DNA of 64,000 bases from Metellina segmentata (Eukaryota; Arthropoda; Arachnida; Araneae; Tetragnathidae): positions 124,001 through 188,000 of the forward strand of contig CANAIC010000111.1 in NCBI GenBank assembly GCA_947359465.1, given 5' to 3'. The translations under genes were made by a program, and so were the position numbers. Shown here one piece after another: positions 23,130 through 37,160 of this stretch; the first letter of the stretch is position 1, and every line of letters starts with the position of its first letter. The notes below the pieces were generated by a model that searched no databases, was not told the origin of the DNA, and worked only from the letters and a program-made list of their open reading frames with translations.

Positions 23130-23253
23130 GGCCATATATATAACACGTGGTGTTCCTAAGTGGTCACTCTCCCAAGTACTGAGCACATCCGAATGTGCAT
23201 ATCTTTGGTGATCGAATGAGAACGGGAGAATTGACCATAATATGGCCGTTGGC
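23130..23253 (-). pseudogene. 5S rRNA-derived sequence, copy 21
   Basis: Same as copy 2; nt 93 A. Confidence 0.78.
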
Positions 23254-24288
23254 AGACGTTTGATCATAAATACCTAAAAACAAAGTGAGGAATATTTGAA
23301 GGCAGTAGGGATTGCTTCGAAAATGGTTAGAAATACACTTGTATGTTAGAGGGAGCATAGAGAAAAGTTACACATATTTAAGTAAACTATCGAATACTTC
23401 AAATTGTATCGAAACTTTACCTCTAAATACGAGTATATTCCTACTCCCTGTTCGATTCCTGGTCGTGGAGGGCATAAACGTTGTTAATCAGAACAACAAA
23501 GGAAAAACATGCCTTTATTTGTTGTACTACAACAATTTATTTACAGTATAGTAGTGTGGAGACAATGCTCTTAGAAAGAATGAAATTTAAACAGTCCATT
23601 CGACAACAGTTGAGTGAACAATAATGGAATACAATAAAAACCATTCAAATGGCAACCAACAATTGAAATCTTTTGAATTGCAAAAGACTGAAATCTATTG
23701 ATCGGTATAATAACAATCGAACAAGAATGGGAGGATCCGATAACAATGGAATCTTTTTCTTATTCTTCCCCCATAACAATATCTTTGAACTGATTTTACA
23801 AAAGAGGGATAGTTGTTTCCACAGAACAAAGTGTTCTAACAGTCATTTCAATTAATAATAACCCCAAGCATGTTAGCTGTGTTTATCGTTCTCTCTTCTC
23901 GTTGCATTCGACGGTTACGCCAACCGGGTACAACAAAACTGTACAAGGTAGTGTTTGACAATCAAGTTCAAATAGATGTTCTGATATCGCACTTTACTTC
24001 CTTTAGGGGTTGGATACTTTCATTTATCATTGGTGAATTTTTGTTGAATGTCAAAACCCCATTTTACTGGCTGCCTGCGAATAAATATCAAAGGGGGTAC
24101 TTTTCACAACTATCTCGGACCATTCATACTCCCTATAATTCAATAACATTCCATCCAACTTTATTGCCTTCCTAATTACATTTTTTTTCTCACTTATATG
24201 TATATTTTGCTAGGATTCATCTATGATAAATTGGAAATGTGTAAAAACATCCCTCTTTCTTGCAAATAAAAATATAAAAAGTAAAAGT
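23130..24288. repeat. Monomer 21 (class A, 1,159 bp)
   Basis: p415 C, unusual for A; p1121 T (ACATCCC) at 24250. First of the 21-27 subfamily. Confidence 0.97.
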
Positions 24289-24412
24289 GGCCATATATAT
24301 AACACGTGGTGTTCCTAAGTGGTCACTCTCCCAAGTACTGAGCACATCCGAATGTGCATATCTTTGGTGATCGAATGAGAACGGGAGAATTGACCATAAT
24401 ATGGCCGTTGGC
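24289..24412 (-). pseudogene. 5S rRNA-derived sequence, copy 22
   Basis: Same as copy 2; nt 93 A. Confidence 0.78.
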
Positions 24413-25447
24413 AGACGTTTGATCATAAATACCTAAAAACAAAGTGAGGAATATTTGAAGGCAGTAGGGATTGCTTCGAAAATGGTTAGAAATACACTTG
24501 TATGTTAGAGGGAGCATAGAGAAAAGTTACACATATTTAAGTAAACTATCGAATACTTCAAATTGTATCGAAACTTTACCTCTAAATACGAGTATATTCC
24601 TACTCCCTGTTCGATTCCTGGTCGTGGAGGGCATAAACGTTGTTAATCAGAACAACAAAGGAAAAACATGCCTTTATTTGTTGTACTACAACAATTTATT
24701 TACAGTATAGTAGTGTGGAGACAATGCTCTTAGAAAGAATGAAATTTAAACAGTCCATTCGACAACAGTTGAGTGAACAATAATGGAATACAATAAAAAC
24801 CATTCAAATGGCAACCAACAATTGAAATCTTTTGAATTGCAAAAGACTGAAATCTATTGATCGGTATAATAACAATCGAACAAGAATGGGAGGATCCGAT
24901 AACAATGGAATCTTTTTCTTATTCTTCCCCCATAACAATATCTTTGAACTGATTTTACAAAAGAGGGATAGTTGTTTCCACAGAACAAAGTGTTCTAACA
25001 GTCATTTCAATTAATAATAACCCCAAGCATGTTAGCTGTGCTTATCGTTCTCTCTTCTCGTCGTATTCGACGGTTACGCCAACCGGGTACAACAAAACTG
25101 TACAAGGTAGTGTTTGACAATCAAGTTCAAATAGATGTTCTGATATCGCACTTTACTTCCTTTAGGGGTTGCATACTTTGATTTATCATTGGTGAATTTT
25201 TGTTGAATGTCAAAACCCCATTTTACTGGCTGCCTGCGAATAAATATCAAAGGGGGTACTTTTCACAACTATCTCGGACCATTCATACTCCCTATAATTC
25301 AATAACATTCCATCCAACTTTATTGCCTTCCTAATTACATTTTTTTTCTCACTTATATGTATATTTTGCTAGGATTCATCTATGATAAATTGGAAATGTG
25401 TAAAAACACCCCTCTTTCTTGCAAATAAAAATATAAAAAGTAAAAGT
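24289..25447. repeat. Monomer 22 (class B, 1,159 bp)
   Basis: p415 C; p753 C (GTGCTTATC) at 25041. Confidence 0.97.
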
Positions 25448-25571
25448 GGCCATATATATAACACGTGGTGTTCCTAAGTGGTCACTCTCCCAAGTACTGA
25501 GCACATCCGAATGTGCATATCTTTGGTGATCGAATGAGAACGGGAGAATTGACCATAATATGGCCGTTGGC
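25448..25571 (-). pseudogene. 5S rRNA-derived sequence, copy 23
   Basis: Same as copy 2; nt 93 A. Confidence 0.78.
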
Positions 25572-26606
25572 AGACGTTTGATCATAAATACCTAAAAACA
25601 AAGTGAGGAATATTTGAAGGCAGTAGGGATTGCTTCGAAAATGGTTAGAAATACACTTGTATGTTAGAGGGAGCATAGAGAAAAGTTACACATATTTAAG
25701 TAAACTATCGAATACTTCAAATTGTATCGAAACTTTACCTCTAAATACGAGTATATTCCTACTCCCTGTTCGATTCCTGGTCGTGGAGGGCATAAACGTT
25801 GTTAATCAGAACAACAAAGGAAAAACATGCCTTTATTTGTTGTACTACAACAATTTATTTACAGTATAGTAGTGTGGAGACAATGCTCTTAGAAAGAATG
25901 AAATTTAAACAGTCCATTCGACAACAGTTGAGTGAACAATAATGGAATACAATAAAAACCATTCAAATGGCAACCAACAATTGAAATCTTTTGAATTGCA
26001 AAAGACTGAAATCTATTGATCGGTATAATAACAATCGAACAAGAATGGGAGGATCCGATAACAATGGAATCTTTTTCTTATTCTTCCCCCATAACAATAT
26101 CTTTGAACTGATTTTACAAAAGAGGGATAGTTGTTTCCACAGAACAAAGTGTTCTAACAGTCATTTCAATTAATAATAACCCCAAGCATGTTAGCTGTGT
26201 TTATCGTTCTCTCTTCTCGTTGCATTCGACGGTTACGCCAACCGGGTACAACAAAACTGTACAAGGTAGTGTTTGACAATCAAGTTCAAATAGATGTTCT
26301 GATATCGCACTTTACTTCCTTTAGGGGTTGGATACTTTCATTTATCATTGGTGAATTTTTGTTGAATGTCAAAACCCCATTTTACTGGCTGCCTGCGAAT
26401 AAATATCAAAGGGGGTACTTTTCACAACTATCTCGGACCATTCATACTCCCTATAATTCAATAACATTCCATCCAACTTTATTGCCTTCCTAATTACATT
26501 TTTTTTCTCACTTATATGTATATTTTGCTAGGATTCATCTATGATAAATTGGAAATGTGTAAAAACATCCCTCTTTCTTGCAAATAAAAATATAAAAAGT
26601 AAAAGT
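25448..26606. repeat. Monomer 23 (class A, 1,159 bp)
   Basis: p415 C; p1121 T. Same haplotype as 21. Confidence 0.97.
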
Positions 26607-26730
26607 GGCCATATATATAACACGTGGTGTTCCTAAGTGGTCACTCTCCCAAGTACTGAGCACATCCGAATGTGCATATCTTTGGTGATCGAATGAGAAC
26701 GGGAGAATTGACCATAATATGGCCGTTGGC
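26607..26730 (-). pseudogene. 5S rRNA-derived sequence, copy 24
   Basis: Same as copy 2; nt 93 A. Confidence 0.78.
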
Positions 26731-27765
26731 AGACGTTTGATCATAAATACCTAAAAACAAAGTGAGGAATATTTGAAGGCAGTAGGGATTGCTTCGAAAA
26801 TGGTTAGAAATACACTTGTATGTTAGAGGGAGCATAGAGAAAAGTTACACATATTTAAGTAAACTATCGAATACTTCAAATTGTATCGAAACTTTACCTC
26901 TAAATACGAGTATATTCCTACTCCCTGTTCGATTCCTGGTCGTGGAGGGCATAAACGTTGTTAATCAGAACAACAAAGGAAAAACATGCCTTTATTTGTT
27001 GTACTACAACAATTTATTTACAGTATAGTAGTGTGGAGACAATGCTCTTAGAAAGAATGAAATTTAAACAGTCCATTCGACAACAGTTGAGTGAACAATA
27101 ATGGAATACAATAAAAACCATTCAAATGGCAACCAACAATTGAAATCTTTTGAATTGCAAAAGACTGAAATCTATTGATCGGTATAATAACAATCGAACA
27201 AGAATGGGAGGATCCGATAACAATGGAATCTTTTTCTTATTCTTCCCCCATAACAATATCTTTGAACTGATTTTACAAAAGAGGGATAGTTGTTTCCACA
27301 GAACAAAGTGTTCTAACAGTCATTTCAATTAATAATAACCCCAAGCATGTTAGCTGTGCTTATCGTTCTCTCTTCTCGTCGTATTCGACGGTTACGCCAA
27401 CCGGGTACAACAAAACTGTACAAGGTAGTGTTTGACAATCAAGTTCAAATAGATGTTCTGATATCGCACTTTACTTCCTTTAGGGGTTGCATACTTTGAT
27501 TTATCATTGGTGAATTTTTGTTGAATGTCAAAACCCCATTTTACTGGCTGCCTGCGAATAAATATCAAAGGGGGTACTTTTCACAACTATCTCGGACCAT
27601 TCATACTCCCTATAATTCAATAACATTCCATCCAACTTTATTGCCTTCCTAATTACATTTTTTTTCTCACTTATATGTATATTTTGCTAGGATTCATCTA
27701 TGATAAATTGGAAATGTGTAAAAACACCCCTCTTTCTTGCAAATAAAAATATAAAAAGTAAAAGT
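26607..27765. repeat. Monomer 24 (class B, 1,159 bp)
   Basis: p415 C; p753 C at 27359. Same haplotype as 22. Confidence 0.97.
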
Positions 27766-27889
27766 GGCCATATATATAACACGTGGTGTTCCTAAGTGGT
27801 CACTCTCCCAAGTACTGAGCACATCCGAATGTGCATATCTTTGGTGATCGAATGAGAACGGGAGAATTGACCATAATATGGCCGTTGGC
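27766..27889 (-). pseudogene. 5S rRNA-derived sequence, copy 25
   Basis: Same as copy 2; nt 93 A. Confidence 0.78.
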
Positions 27890-28924
27890 AGACGTTTGAT
27901 CATAAATACCTAAAAACAAAGTGAGGAATATTTGAAGGCAGTAGGGATTGCTTCGAAAATGGTTAGAAATACACTTGTATGTTAGAGGGAGCATAGAGAA
28001 AAGTTACACATATTTAAGTAAACTATCGAATACTTCAAATTGTATCGAAACTTTACCTCTAAATACGAGTATATTCCTACTCCCTGTTCGATTCCTGGTC
28101 GTGGAGGGCATAAACGTTGTTAATCAGAACAACAAAGGAAAAACATGCCTTTATTTGTTGTACTACAACAATTTATTTACAGTATAGTAGTGTGGAGACA
28201 ATGCTCTTAGAAAGAATGAAATTTAAACAGTCCATTCGACAACAGTTGAGTGAACAATAATGGAATACAATAAAAACCATTCAAATGGCAACCAACAATT
28301 GAAATCTTTTGAATTGCAAAAGACTGAAATCTATTGATCGGTATAATAACAATCGAACAAGAATGGGAGGATCCGATAACAATGGAATCTTTTTCTTATT
28401 CTTCCCCCATAACAATATCTTTGAACTGATTTTACAAAAGAGGGATAGTTGTTTCCACAGAACAAAGTGTTCTAACAGTCATTTCAATTAATAATAACCC
28501 CAAGCATGTTAGCTGTGTTTATCGTTCTCTCTTCTCGTTGCATTCGACGGTTACGCCAACCGGGTACAACAAAACTGTACAAGGTAGTGTTTGACAATCA
28601 AGTTCAAATAGATGTTCTGATATCGCACTTTACTTCCTTTAGGGGTTGGATACTTTCATTTATCATTGGTGAATTTTTGTTGAATGTCAAAACCCCATTT
28701 TACTGGCTGCCTGCGAATAAATATCAAAGGGGGTACTTTTCACAACTATCTCGGACCATTCATACTCCCTATAATTCAATAACATTCCATCCAACTTTAT
28801 TGCCTTCCTAATTACATTTTTTTTCTCACTTATATGTATATTTTGCTAGGATTCATCTATGATAAATTGGAAATGTGTAAAAACATCCCTCTTTCTTGCA
28901 AATAAAAATATAAAAAGTAAAAGT
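27766..28924. repeat. Monomer 25 (class A, 1,159 bp)
   Basis: p415 C; p1121 T. Confidence 0.97.
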
Positions 28925-29048
28925 GGCCATATATATAACACGTGGTGTTCCTAAGTGGTCACTCTCCCAAGTACTGAGCACATCCGAATGTGCATATCTT
29001 TGGTGATCGAATGAGAACGGGAGAATTGACCATAATATGGCCGTTGGC
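28925..29048 (-). pseudogene. 5S rRNA-derived sequence, copy 26
   Basis: Same as copy 2; nt 93 A. Confidence 0.78.
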
Positions 29049-30083
29049 AGACGTTTGATCATAAATACCTAAAAACAAAGTGAGGAATATTTGAAGGCAG
29101 TAGGGATTGCTTCGAAAATGGTTAGAAATACACTTGTATGTTAGAGGGAGCATAGAGAAAAGTTACACATATTTAAGTAAACTATCGAATACTTCAAATT
29201 GTATCGAAACTTTACCTCTAAATACGAGTATATTCCTACTCCCTGTTCGATTCCTGGTCGTGGAGGGCATAAACGTTGTTAATCAGAACAACAAAGGAAA
29301 AACATGCCTTTATTTGTTGTACTACAACAATTTATTTACAGTATAGTAGTGTGGAGACAATGCTCTTAGAAAGAATGAAATTTAAACAGTCCATTCGACA
29401 ACAGTTGAGTGAACAATAATGGAATACAATAAAAACCATTCAAATGGCAACCAACAATTGAAATCTTTTGAATTGCAAAAGACTGAAATCTATTGATCGG
29501 TATAATAACAATCGAACAAGAATGGGAGGATCCGATAACAATGGAATCTTTTTCTTATTCTTCCCCCATAACAATATCTTTGAACTGATTTTACAAAAGA
29601 GGGATAGTTGTTTCCACAGAACAAAGTGTTCTAACAGTCATTTCAATTAATAATAACCCCAAGCATGTTAGCTGTGTTTATCGTTCTCTCTTCTCGTTGC
29701 ATTCGACGGTTACGCCAACCGGGTACAACAAAACTGTACAAGGTAGTGTTTGACAATCAAGTTCAAATAGATGTTCTGATATCGCACTTTACTTCCTTTA
29801 GGGGTTGGATACTTTCATTTATCATTGGTGAATTTTTGTTGAATGTCAAAACCCCATTTTACTGGCTGCCTGCGAATAAATATCAAAGGGGGTACTTTTC
29901 ACAACTATCTCGGACCATTCATACTCCCTATAATTCAATAACATTCCATCCAACTTTATTGCCTTCCTAATTACATTTTTTTTCTCACTTATATGTATAT
30001 TTTGCTAGGATTCATCTATGATAAATTGGAAATGTGTAAAAACATCCCTCTTTCTTGCAAATAAAAATATAAAAAGTAAAAGT
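28925..30083. repeat. Monomer 26 (class A, 1,159 bp)
   Basis: p415 C; p1121 T. An extra A copy inside the dimer series. Confidence 0.97.
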
Positions 30084-30207
30084 GGCCATATATATAACAC
30101 GTGGTGTTCCTAAGTGGTCACTCTCCCAAGTACTGAGCACATCCGAATGTGCATATCTTTGGTGATCGAATGAGAACGGGAGAATTGACCATAATATGGC
30201 CGTTGGC
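30084..30207 (-). pseudogene. 5S rRNA-derived sequence, copy 27
   Basis: Same as copy 2; nt 93 A. Confidence 0.78.
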
Positions 30208-31242
30208 AGACGTTTGATCATAAATACCTAAAAACAAAGTGAGGAATATTTGAAGGCAGTAGGGATTGCTTCGAAAATGGTTAGAAATACACTTGTATGT
30301 TAGAGGGAGCATAGAGAAAAGTTACACATATTTAAGTAAACTATCGAATACTTCAAATTGTATCGAAACTTTACCTCTAAATACGAGTATATTCCTACTC
30401 CCTGTTCGATTCCTGGTCGTGGAGGGCATAAACGTTGTTAATCAGAACAACAAAGGAAAAACATGCCTTTATTTGTTGTACTACAACAATTTATTTACAG
30501 TATAGTAGTGTGGAGACAATGCTCTTAGAAAGAATGAAATTTAAACAGTCCATTCGACAACAGTTGAGTGAACAATAATGGAATACAATAAAAACCATTC
30601 AAATGGCAACCAACAATTGAAATCTTTTGAATTGCAAAAGACTGAAATCTATTGATCGGTATAATAACAATCGAACAAGAATGGGAGGATCCGATAACAA
30701 TGGAATCTTTTTCTTATTCTTCCCCCATAACAATATCTTTGAACTGATTTTACAAAAGAGGGATAGTTGTTTCCACAGAACAAAGTGTTCTAACAGTCAT
30801 TTCAATTAATAATAACCCCAAGCATGTTAGCTGTGCTTATCGTTCTCTCTTCTCGTCGTATTCGACGGTTACGCCAACCGGGTACAACAAAACTGTACAA
30901 GGTAGTGTTTGACAATCAAGTTCAAATAGATGTTCTGATATCGCACTTTACTTCCTTTAGGGGTTGCATACTTTGATTTATCATTGGTGAATTTTTGTTG
31001 AATGTCAAAACCCCATTTTACTGGCTGCCTGCGAATAAATATCAAAGGGGGTACTTTTCACAACTATCTCGGACCATTCATACTCCCTATAATTCAATAA
31101 CATTCCATCCAACTTTATTGCCTTCCTAATTACATTTTTTTTCTCACTTATATGTATATTTTGCTAGGATTCATCTATGATAAATTGGAAATGTGTAAAA
31201 ACACCCCTCTTTCTTGCAAATAAAAATATAAAAAGTAAAAGT
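30084..31242. repeat. Monomer 27 (class B, 1,159 bp)
   Basis: p415 C; p753 C at 30836. Last of the 21-27 subfamily. Confidence 0.97.
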
Positions 31243-31366
31243 GGCCATATATATAACACGTGGTGTTCCTAAGTGGTCACTCTCCCAAGTACTGAGCACA
31301 TCCGAATGTGCATATCTTTGGTGATCGAATGAGAACGGGAGAATTGACCATAATATGGCCGTTGGC
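31243..31366 (-). pseudogene. 5S rRNA-derived sequence, copy 28
   Basis: Same as copy 2; nt 93 A. Confidence 0.78.
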
Positions 31367-32401
31367 AGACGTTTGATCATAAATACCTAAAAACAAAGTG
31401 AGGAATATTTGAAGGCAGTAGGGATTGCTTCGAAAATGGTTAGAAATACACTTGTATGTTAGAGGGAGCATAGAGAAAAGTTACACATATTTAAGTAAAC
31501 TATCGAATACTTCAAATTGTATCGAAACTTTACCTCTAAATACGAGTATATTCCTACTCCCTGTTCGATTCCTGGTCGTGGAGGGCATAAACGTTGTTAA
31601 TCAGAACAACAAAGGAAAAACATGCCTTTATTTGTTGTACTACAACAATTTATTTATAGTATAGTAGTGTGGAGACAATGCTCTTAGAAAGAATGAAATT
31701 TAAACAGTCCATTCGACAACAGTTGAGTGAACAATAATGGAATACAATAAAAACCATTCAAATGGCAACCAACAATTGAAATCTTTTGAATTGCAAAAGA
31801 CTGAAATCTATTGATCGGTATAATAACAATCGAACAAGAATGGGAGGATCCGATAACAATGGAATCTTTTTCTTATTCTTCCCCCATAACAATATCTTTG
31901 AACTGATTTTACAAAAGAGGGATAGTTGTTTCCACAGAACAAAGTGTTCTAACAGTCATTTCAATTAATAATAACCCCAAGCATGTTAGCTGTGTTTATC
32001 GTTCTCTCTTCTCGTTGCATTCGACGGTTACGCCAACCGGGTACAACAAAACTGTACAAGGTAGTGTTTGACAATCAAGTTCAAATAGATGTTCTGATAT
32101 CGCACTTTACTTCCTTTAGGGGTTGGATACTTTCATTTATCATTGGTGAATTTTTGTTGAATGTCAAAACCCCATTTTACTGGCTGCCTGCGAATAAATA
32201 TCAAAGGGGGTACTTTTCACAACTATCTCGGACCATTCATACTCCCTATAATTCAATAACATTCCATCCAACTTTATTGCCTTCCTAATTACATTTTTTT
32301 TCTCACTTATATGTATATTTTGCTAGGATTCATCTATGATAAATTGGAAATGTGTAAAAACACCCCTCTTTCTTGCAAATAAAAATATAAAAAGTAAAAG
32401 T
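31243..32401. repeat. Monomer 28 (class A, 1,159 bp)
   Basis: p415 T. Begins a strict A-B alternation through monomer 34. Confidence 0.97.
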
Positions 32402-32525
32402 GGCCATATATATAACACGTGGTGTTCCTAAGTGGTCACTCTCCCAAGTACTGAGCACATCCGAATGTGCATATCTTTGGTGATCGAATGAGAACGGGAG
32501 AATTGACCATAATATGGCCGTTGGC
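32402..32525 (-). pseudogene. 5S rRNA-derived sequence, copy 29
   Basis: Same as copy 2; nt 93 A. Confidence 0.78.
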
Positions 32526-33559
32526 AGACGTTTGATCATAAATACCTAAAAACAAAGTGAGGAATATTTGAAGGCAGTAGGGATTGCTTCGAAAATGGTT
32601 AGAAATACACTTGTATGTTAGAGGGAGCATAGAGAAAAGTTACACATATTTAAGTAAACTATCGAATACTTCAAATTGTATCGAAACTTTACCTCTAAAT
32701 ACGAGTATATTCCTACTCCCTGTTCGATTCCTGGTCGTGGAGGGCATAAACGTTGTTAATCAGAACAACAAAGGAAAAACATGCCTTTATTTGTTGTACT
32801 ACAACAATTTATTTACAGTATAGTAGTGTGGAGACAATGCTCTTAGAAAGAATGAAATTTAAACAGTCCATTCGACAACAGTTGAGTGAACAATAATGGA
32901 ATACAATAAAAACCATTCAAATGGCAACCAACAATTGAAATCTTTTGAATTGCAAAAGACTGAAATCTATTGATCGGTATAATAACAATCGAACAAGAAT
33001 GGGAGGATCCGATAACAATGGAATCTTTTTCTTATTCTTCCCCCATAACAATATCTTTGAACTGATTTTACAAAAGAGGGATAGTTGTTTCCACAGAACA
33101 AAGTGTTCTAACAGTCATTTCAATTAATAATAACCCCAAGCATGTTAGCTGTGTTTATCGTTCTCTCTTCTCGTCGTATTCGACGGTTACGCCAACCGGG
33201 TACAACAAAACTGTACAAGGTAGTGTTTGACAATCAAGTTCAAATAGATGTTCTGATATCGCACTTTACTTCCTTTAGGGGTTGCATACTTTGATTTATC
33301 ATTGGTGAATTTTTGTTGAATGTCAAAACCCCATTTTACTGGCTGCCTGCGAATAAATATCAAAGGGGGTACTTTTCACAACTATCTCGGACCATTCATA
33401 CTCCCTATAATTCAATAACATTCCATCCAACTTTATTGCCTTCCTAATTACATTTTTTTCTCACTTATATGTATATTTTGCTAGGATTCATCTATGATAA
33501 ATTGGAAATGTGTAAAAACACCCCTCTTTCTTGCAAATAAAAATATAAAAAGTAAAAGT
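32402..33559. repeat. Monomer 29 (class B, 1,158 bp)
   Basis: p415 C; seven-T run shortens it by one base. Confidence 0.97.
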
Positions 33560-33683
33560 GGCCATATATATAACACGTGGTGTTCCTAAGTGGTCACTCT
33601 CCCAAGTACTGAGCACATCCGAATGTGCATATCTTTGGTGATCGAATGAGAACGGGAGAATTGACCATAATATGGCCGTTGGC
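33560..33683 (-). pseudogene. 5S rRNA-derived sequence, copy 30
   Basis: Same as copy 2; nt 93 A. Confidence 0.78.
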
Positions 33684-34718
33684 AGACGTTTGATCATAAA
33701 TACCTAAAAACAAAGTGAGGAATATTTGAAGGCAGTAGGGATTGCTTCGAAAATGGTTAGAAATACACTTGTATGTTAGAGGGAGCATAGAGAAAAGTTA
33801 CACATATTTAAGTAAACTATCGAATACTTCAAATTGTATCGAAACTTTACCTCTAAATACGAGTATATTCCTACTCCCTGTTCGATTCCTGGTCGTGGAG
33901 GGCATAAACGTTGTTAATCAGAACAACAAAGGAAAAACATGCCTTTATTTGTTGTACTACAACAATTTATTTATAGTATAGTAGTGTGGAGACAATGCTC
34001 TTAGAAAGAATGAAATTTAAACAGTCCATTCGACAACAGTTGAGTGAACAATAATGGAATACAATAAAAACCATTCAAATGGCAACCAACAATTGAAATC
34101 TTTTGAATTGCAAAAGACTGAAATCTATTGATCGGTATAATAACAATCGAACAAGAATGGGAGGATCCGATAACAATGGAATCTTTTTCTTATTCTTCCC
34201 CCATAACAATATCTTTGAACTGATTTTACAAAAGAGGGATAGTTGTTTCCACAGAACAAAGTGTTCTAACAGTCATTTCAATTAATAATAACCCCAAGCA
34301 TGTTAGCTGTGTTTATCGTTCTCTCTTCTCGTTGCATTCGACGGTTACGCCAACCGGGTACAACAAAACTGTACAAGGTAGTGTTTGACAATCAAGTTCA
34401 AATAGATGTTCTGATATCGCACTTTACTTCCTTTAGGGGTTGGATACTTTCATTTATCATTGGTGAATTTTTGTTGAATGTCAAAACCCCATTTTACTGG
34501 CTGCCTGCGAATAAATATCAAAGGGGGTACTTTTCACAACTATCTCGGACCATTCATACTCCCTATAATTCAATAACATTCCATCCAACTTTATTGCCTT
34601 CCTAATTACATTTTTTTTCTCACTTATATGTATATTTTGCTAGGATTCATCTATGATAAATTGGAAATGTGTAAAAACACCCCTCTTTCTTGCAAATAAA
34701 AATATAAAAAGTAAAAGT
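33560..34718. repeat. Monomer 30 (class A, 1,159 bp)
   Basis: p415 T; no private change seen. Confidence 0.97.
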
Positions 34719-34842
34719 GGCCATATATATAACACGTGGTGTTCCTAAGTGGTCACTCTCCCAAGTACTGAGCACATCCGAATGTGCATATCTTTGGTGA
34801 TCGAATGAGAACGGGAGAATTGACCATAATATGGCCGTTGGC
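34719..34842 (-). pseudogene. 5S rRNA-derived sequence, copy 31
   Basis: Same as copy 2; nt 93 A. Confidence 0.78.
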
Positions 34843-35877
34843 AGACGTTTGATCATAAATACCTAAAAACAAAGTGAGGAATATTTGAAGGCAGTAGGGA
34901 TTGCTTCGAAAATGGTTAGAAATACACTTGTATGTTAGAGGGAGCATAGAGAAAAGTTACACATATTTAAGTAAACTATCGAATACTTCAAATTGTATCG
35001 AAACTTTACCTCTAAATACGAGTATATTCCTACTCCCTGTTCGATTCCTGGTCGTGGAGGGCATAAACGTTGTTAATCAGAACAACAAAGGAAAAACATG
35101 CCTTTATTTGTTGTACTACAACAATTTATTTACAGTATAGTAGTGTGGAGACAATGCTCTTAGAAAGAATGAAATTTAAACAGTCCATTCGACAACAGTT
35201 GAGTGAACAATAATGGAATACAATAAAAACCATTCAAATGGCAACCAACAATTGAAATCTTTTGAATTGCAAAAGACTGAAATCTATTGATCGGTATAAT
35301 AACAATCGAACAAGAATGGGAGGATCCGATAACAATGGAATCTTTTTCTTATTCTTCCCCCATAACAATATCTTTGAACTGATTTTACAAAAGAGGGATA
35401 GTTGTTTCCACAGAACAAAGTGTTCTAACAGTCATTTCAATTAATAATAACCCCAAGCATGTTAGCTGTGTTTATCGTTCTCTCTTCTCGTCGTATTCGA
35501 CGGTTACGCCAACCGGGTACAACAAAACTGTACAAGGTAGTGTTTGACAATCAAGTTCAAATAGATGTTCTGATATCGCACTTTACTTCCTTTAGGGGTT
35601 GCATACTTTGATTTATCATTGGTGAATTTTTGTTGAATGTCAAAACCCCATTTTACTGGCTGCCTGCGAATAAATATCAAAGGGGGTACTTTTCACAACT
35701 ATCTCGGACCATTCATACTCCCTATAATTCAATAACATTCCATCCAACTTTATTGCCTTCCTAATTACATTTTTTTTCTCACTTATATGTATATTTTGCT
35801 AGGATTCATCTATGATAAATTGGAAATGTGTAAAAACACCCCTCTTTCTTGCAAATAAAAATATAAAAAGTAAAAGT
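34719..35877. repeat. Monomer 31 (class B, 1,159 bp)
   Basis: p415 C; no private change seen. Confidence 0.97.
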
Positions 35878-36001
35878 GGCCATATATATAACACGTGGTG
35901 TTCCTAAGTGGTCACTCTCCCAAGTACTGAGCACATCCGAATGTGCATATCTTTGGTGATCGAATGAGAACGGGAGAATTGACCATAATATGGCCGTTGG
36001 C
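35878..36001 (-). pseudogene. 5S rRNA-derived sequence, copy 32
   Basis: Same as copy 2; nt 93 A. Confidence 0.78.
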
Positions 36002-37036
36002 AGACGTTTGATCATAAATACCTAAAAACAAAGTGAGGAATATTTGAAGGCAGTAGGGATTGCTTCGAAAATGGTTAGAAATACACTTGTATGTTAGAGG
36101 GAGCATAGAGAAAAGTTACACATATTTAAGTAAACTATCGAATACTTCAAATTGTATCGAAACTTTACCTCTAAATACGAGTATATTCCTACTCCCTGTT
36201 CGATTCCTGGTCGTGGAGGGCATAAACGTTGTTAATCAGAACAACAAAGGAAAAACATGCCTTTATTTGTTGTACTACAACAATTTATTTATAGTATAGT
36301 AGTGTGGAGACAATGCTCTTAGAAAGAATGAAATTTAAACAGTCCATTCGACAACAGTTGAGTGAACAATAATGGAATACAATAAAAACCATTCAAATGG
36401 CAACCAACAATTGAAATCTTTTGAATTGCAAAAGACTGAAATCTATTGATCGGTATAATAACAATCGAACAAGAATGGGAGGATCCGATAACAATGGAAT
36501 CTTTTTCTTATTCTTCCCCCATAACAATATCTTTGAACTGATTTTACAAAAGAGGGATAGTTGTTTCCACAGAACAAAGTGTTCTAACAGTCATTTCAAT
36601 TAATAATAACCCCAAGCATGTTAGCTGTGTTTATCGTTCTCTCTTCTCGTTGCATTCGACGGTTACGCCAACCGGGTACAACAAAACTGTACAAGGTAGT
36701 GTTTGACAATCAAGTTCAAATAGATGTTCTGATATCGCACTTTACTTCCTTTAGGGGTTGGATACTTTCATTTATCATTGGTGAATTTTTGTTGAATGTC
36801 AAAACCCCATTTTACTGGCTGCCTGCGAATAAATATCAAAGGGGGTACTTTTCACAACTATCTCGGACCATTCATACTCCCTATAATTCAATAACATTCC
36901 ATCCAACTTTATTGCCTTCCTAATTACATTTTTTTTCTCACTTATATGTATATTTTGCTAGGATTCATCTATGATAAATTGGAAATGTGTAAAAACACCC
37001 CTCTTTCTTGCAAATAAAAATATAAAAAGTAAAAGT
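35878..37036. repeat. Monomer 32 (class A, 1,159 bp)
   Basis: p415 T; no private change seen. Confidence 0.97.
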
Positions 37037-37160
37037 GGCCATATATATAACACGTGGTGTTCCTAAGTGGTCACTCTCCCAAGTACTGAGCACATCCGAA
37101 TGTGCATATCTTTGGTGATCGAATGAGAACGGGAGAATTGACCATAATATGGCCGTTGGC
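37037..37160 (-). pseudogene. 5S rRNA-derived sequence, copy 33
   Basis: Same as copy 2; nt 93 A. Confidence 0.78.
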
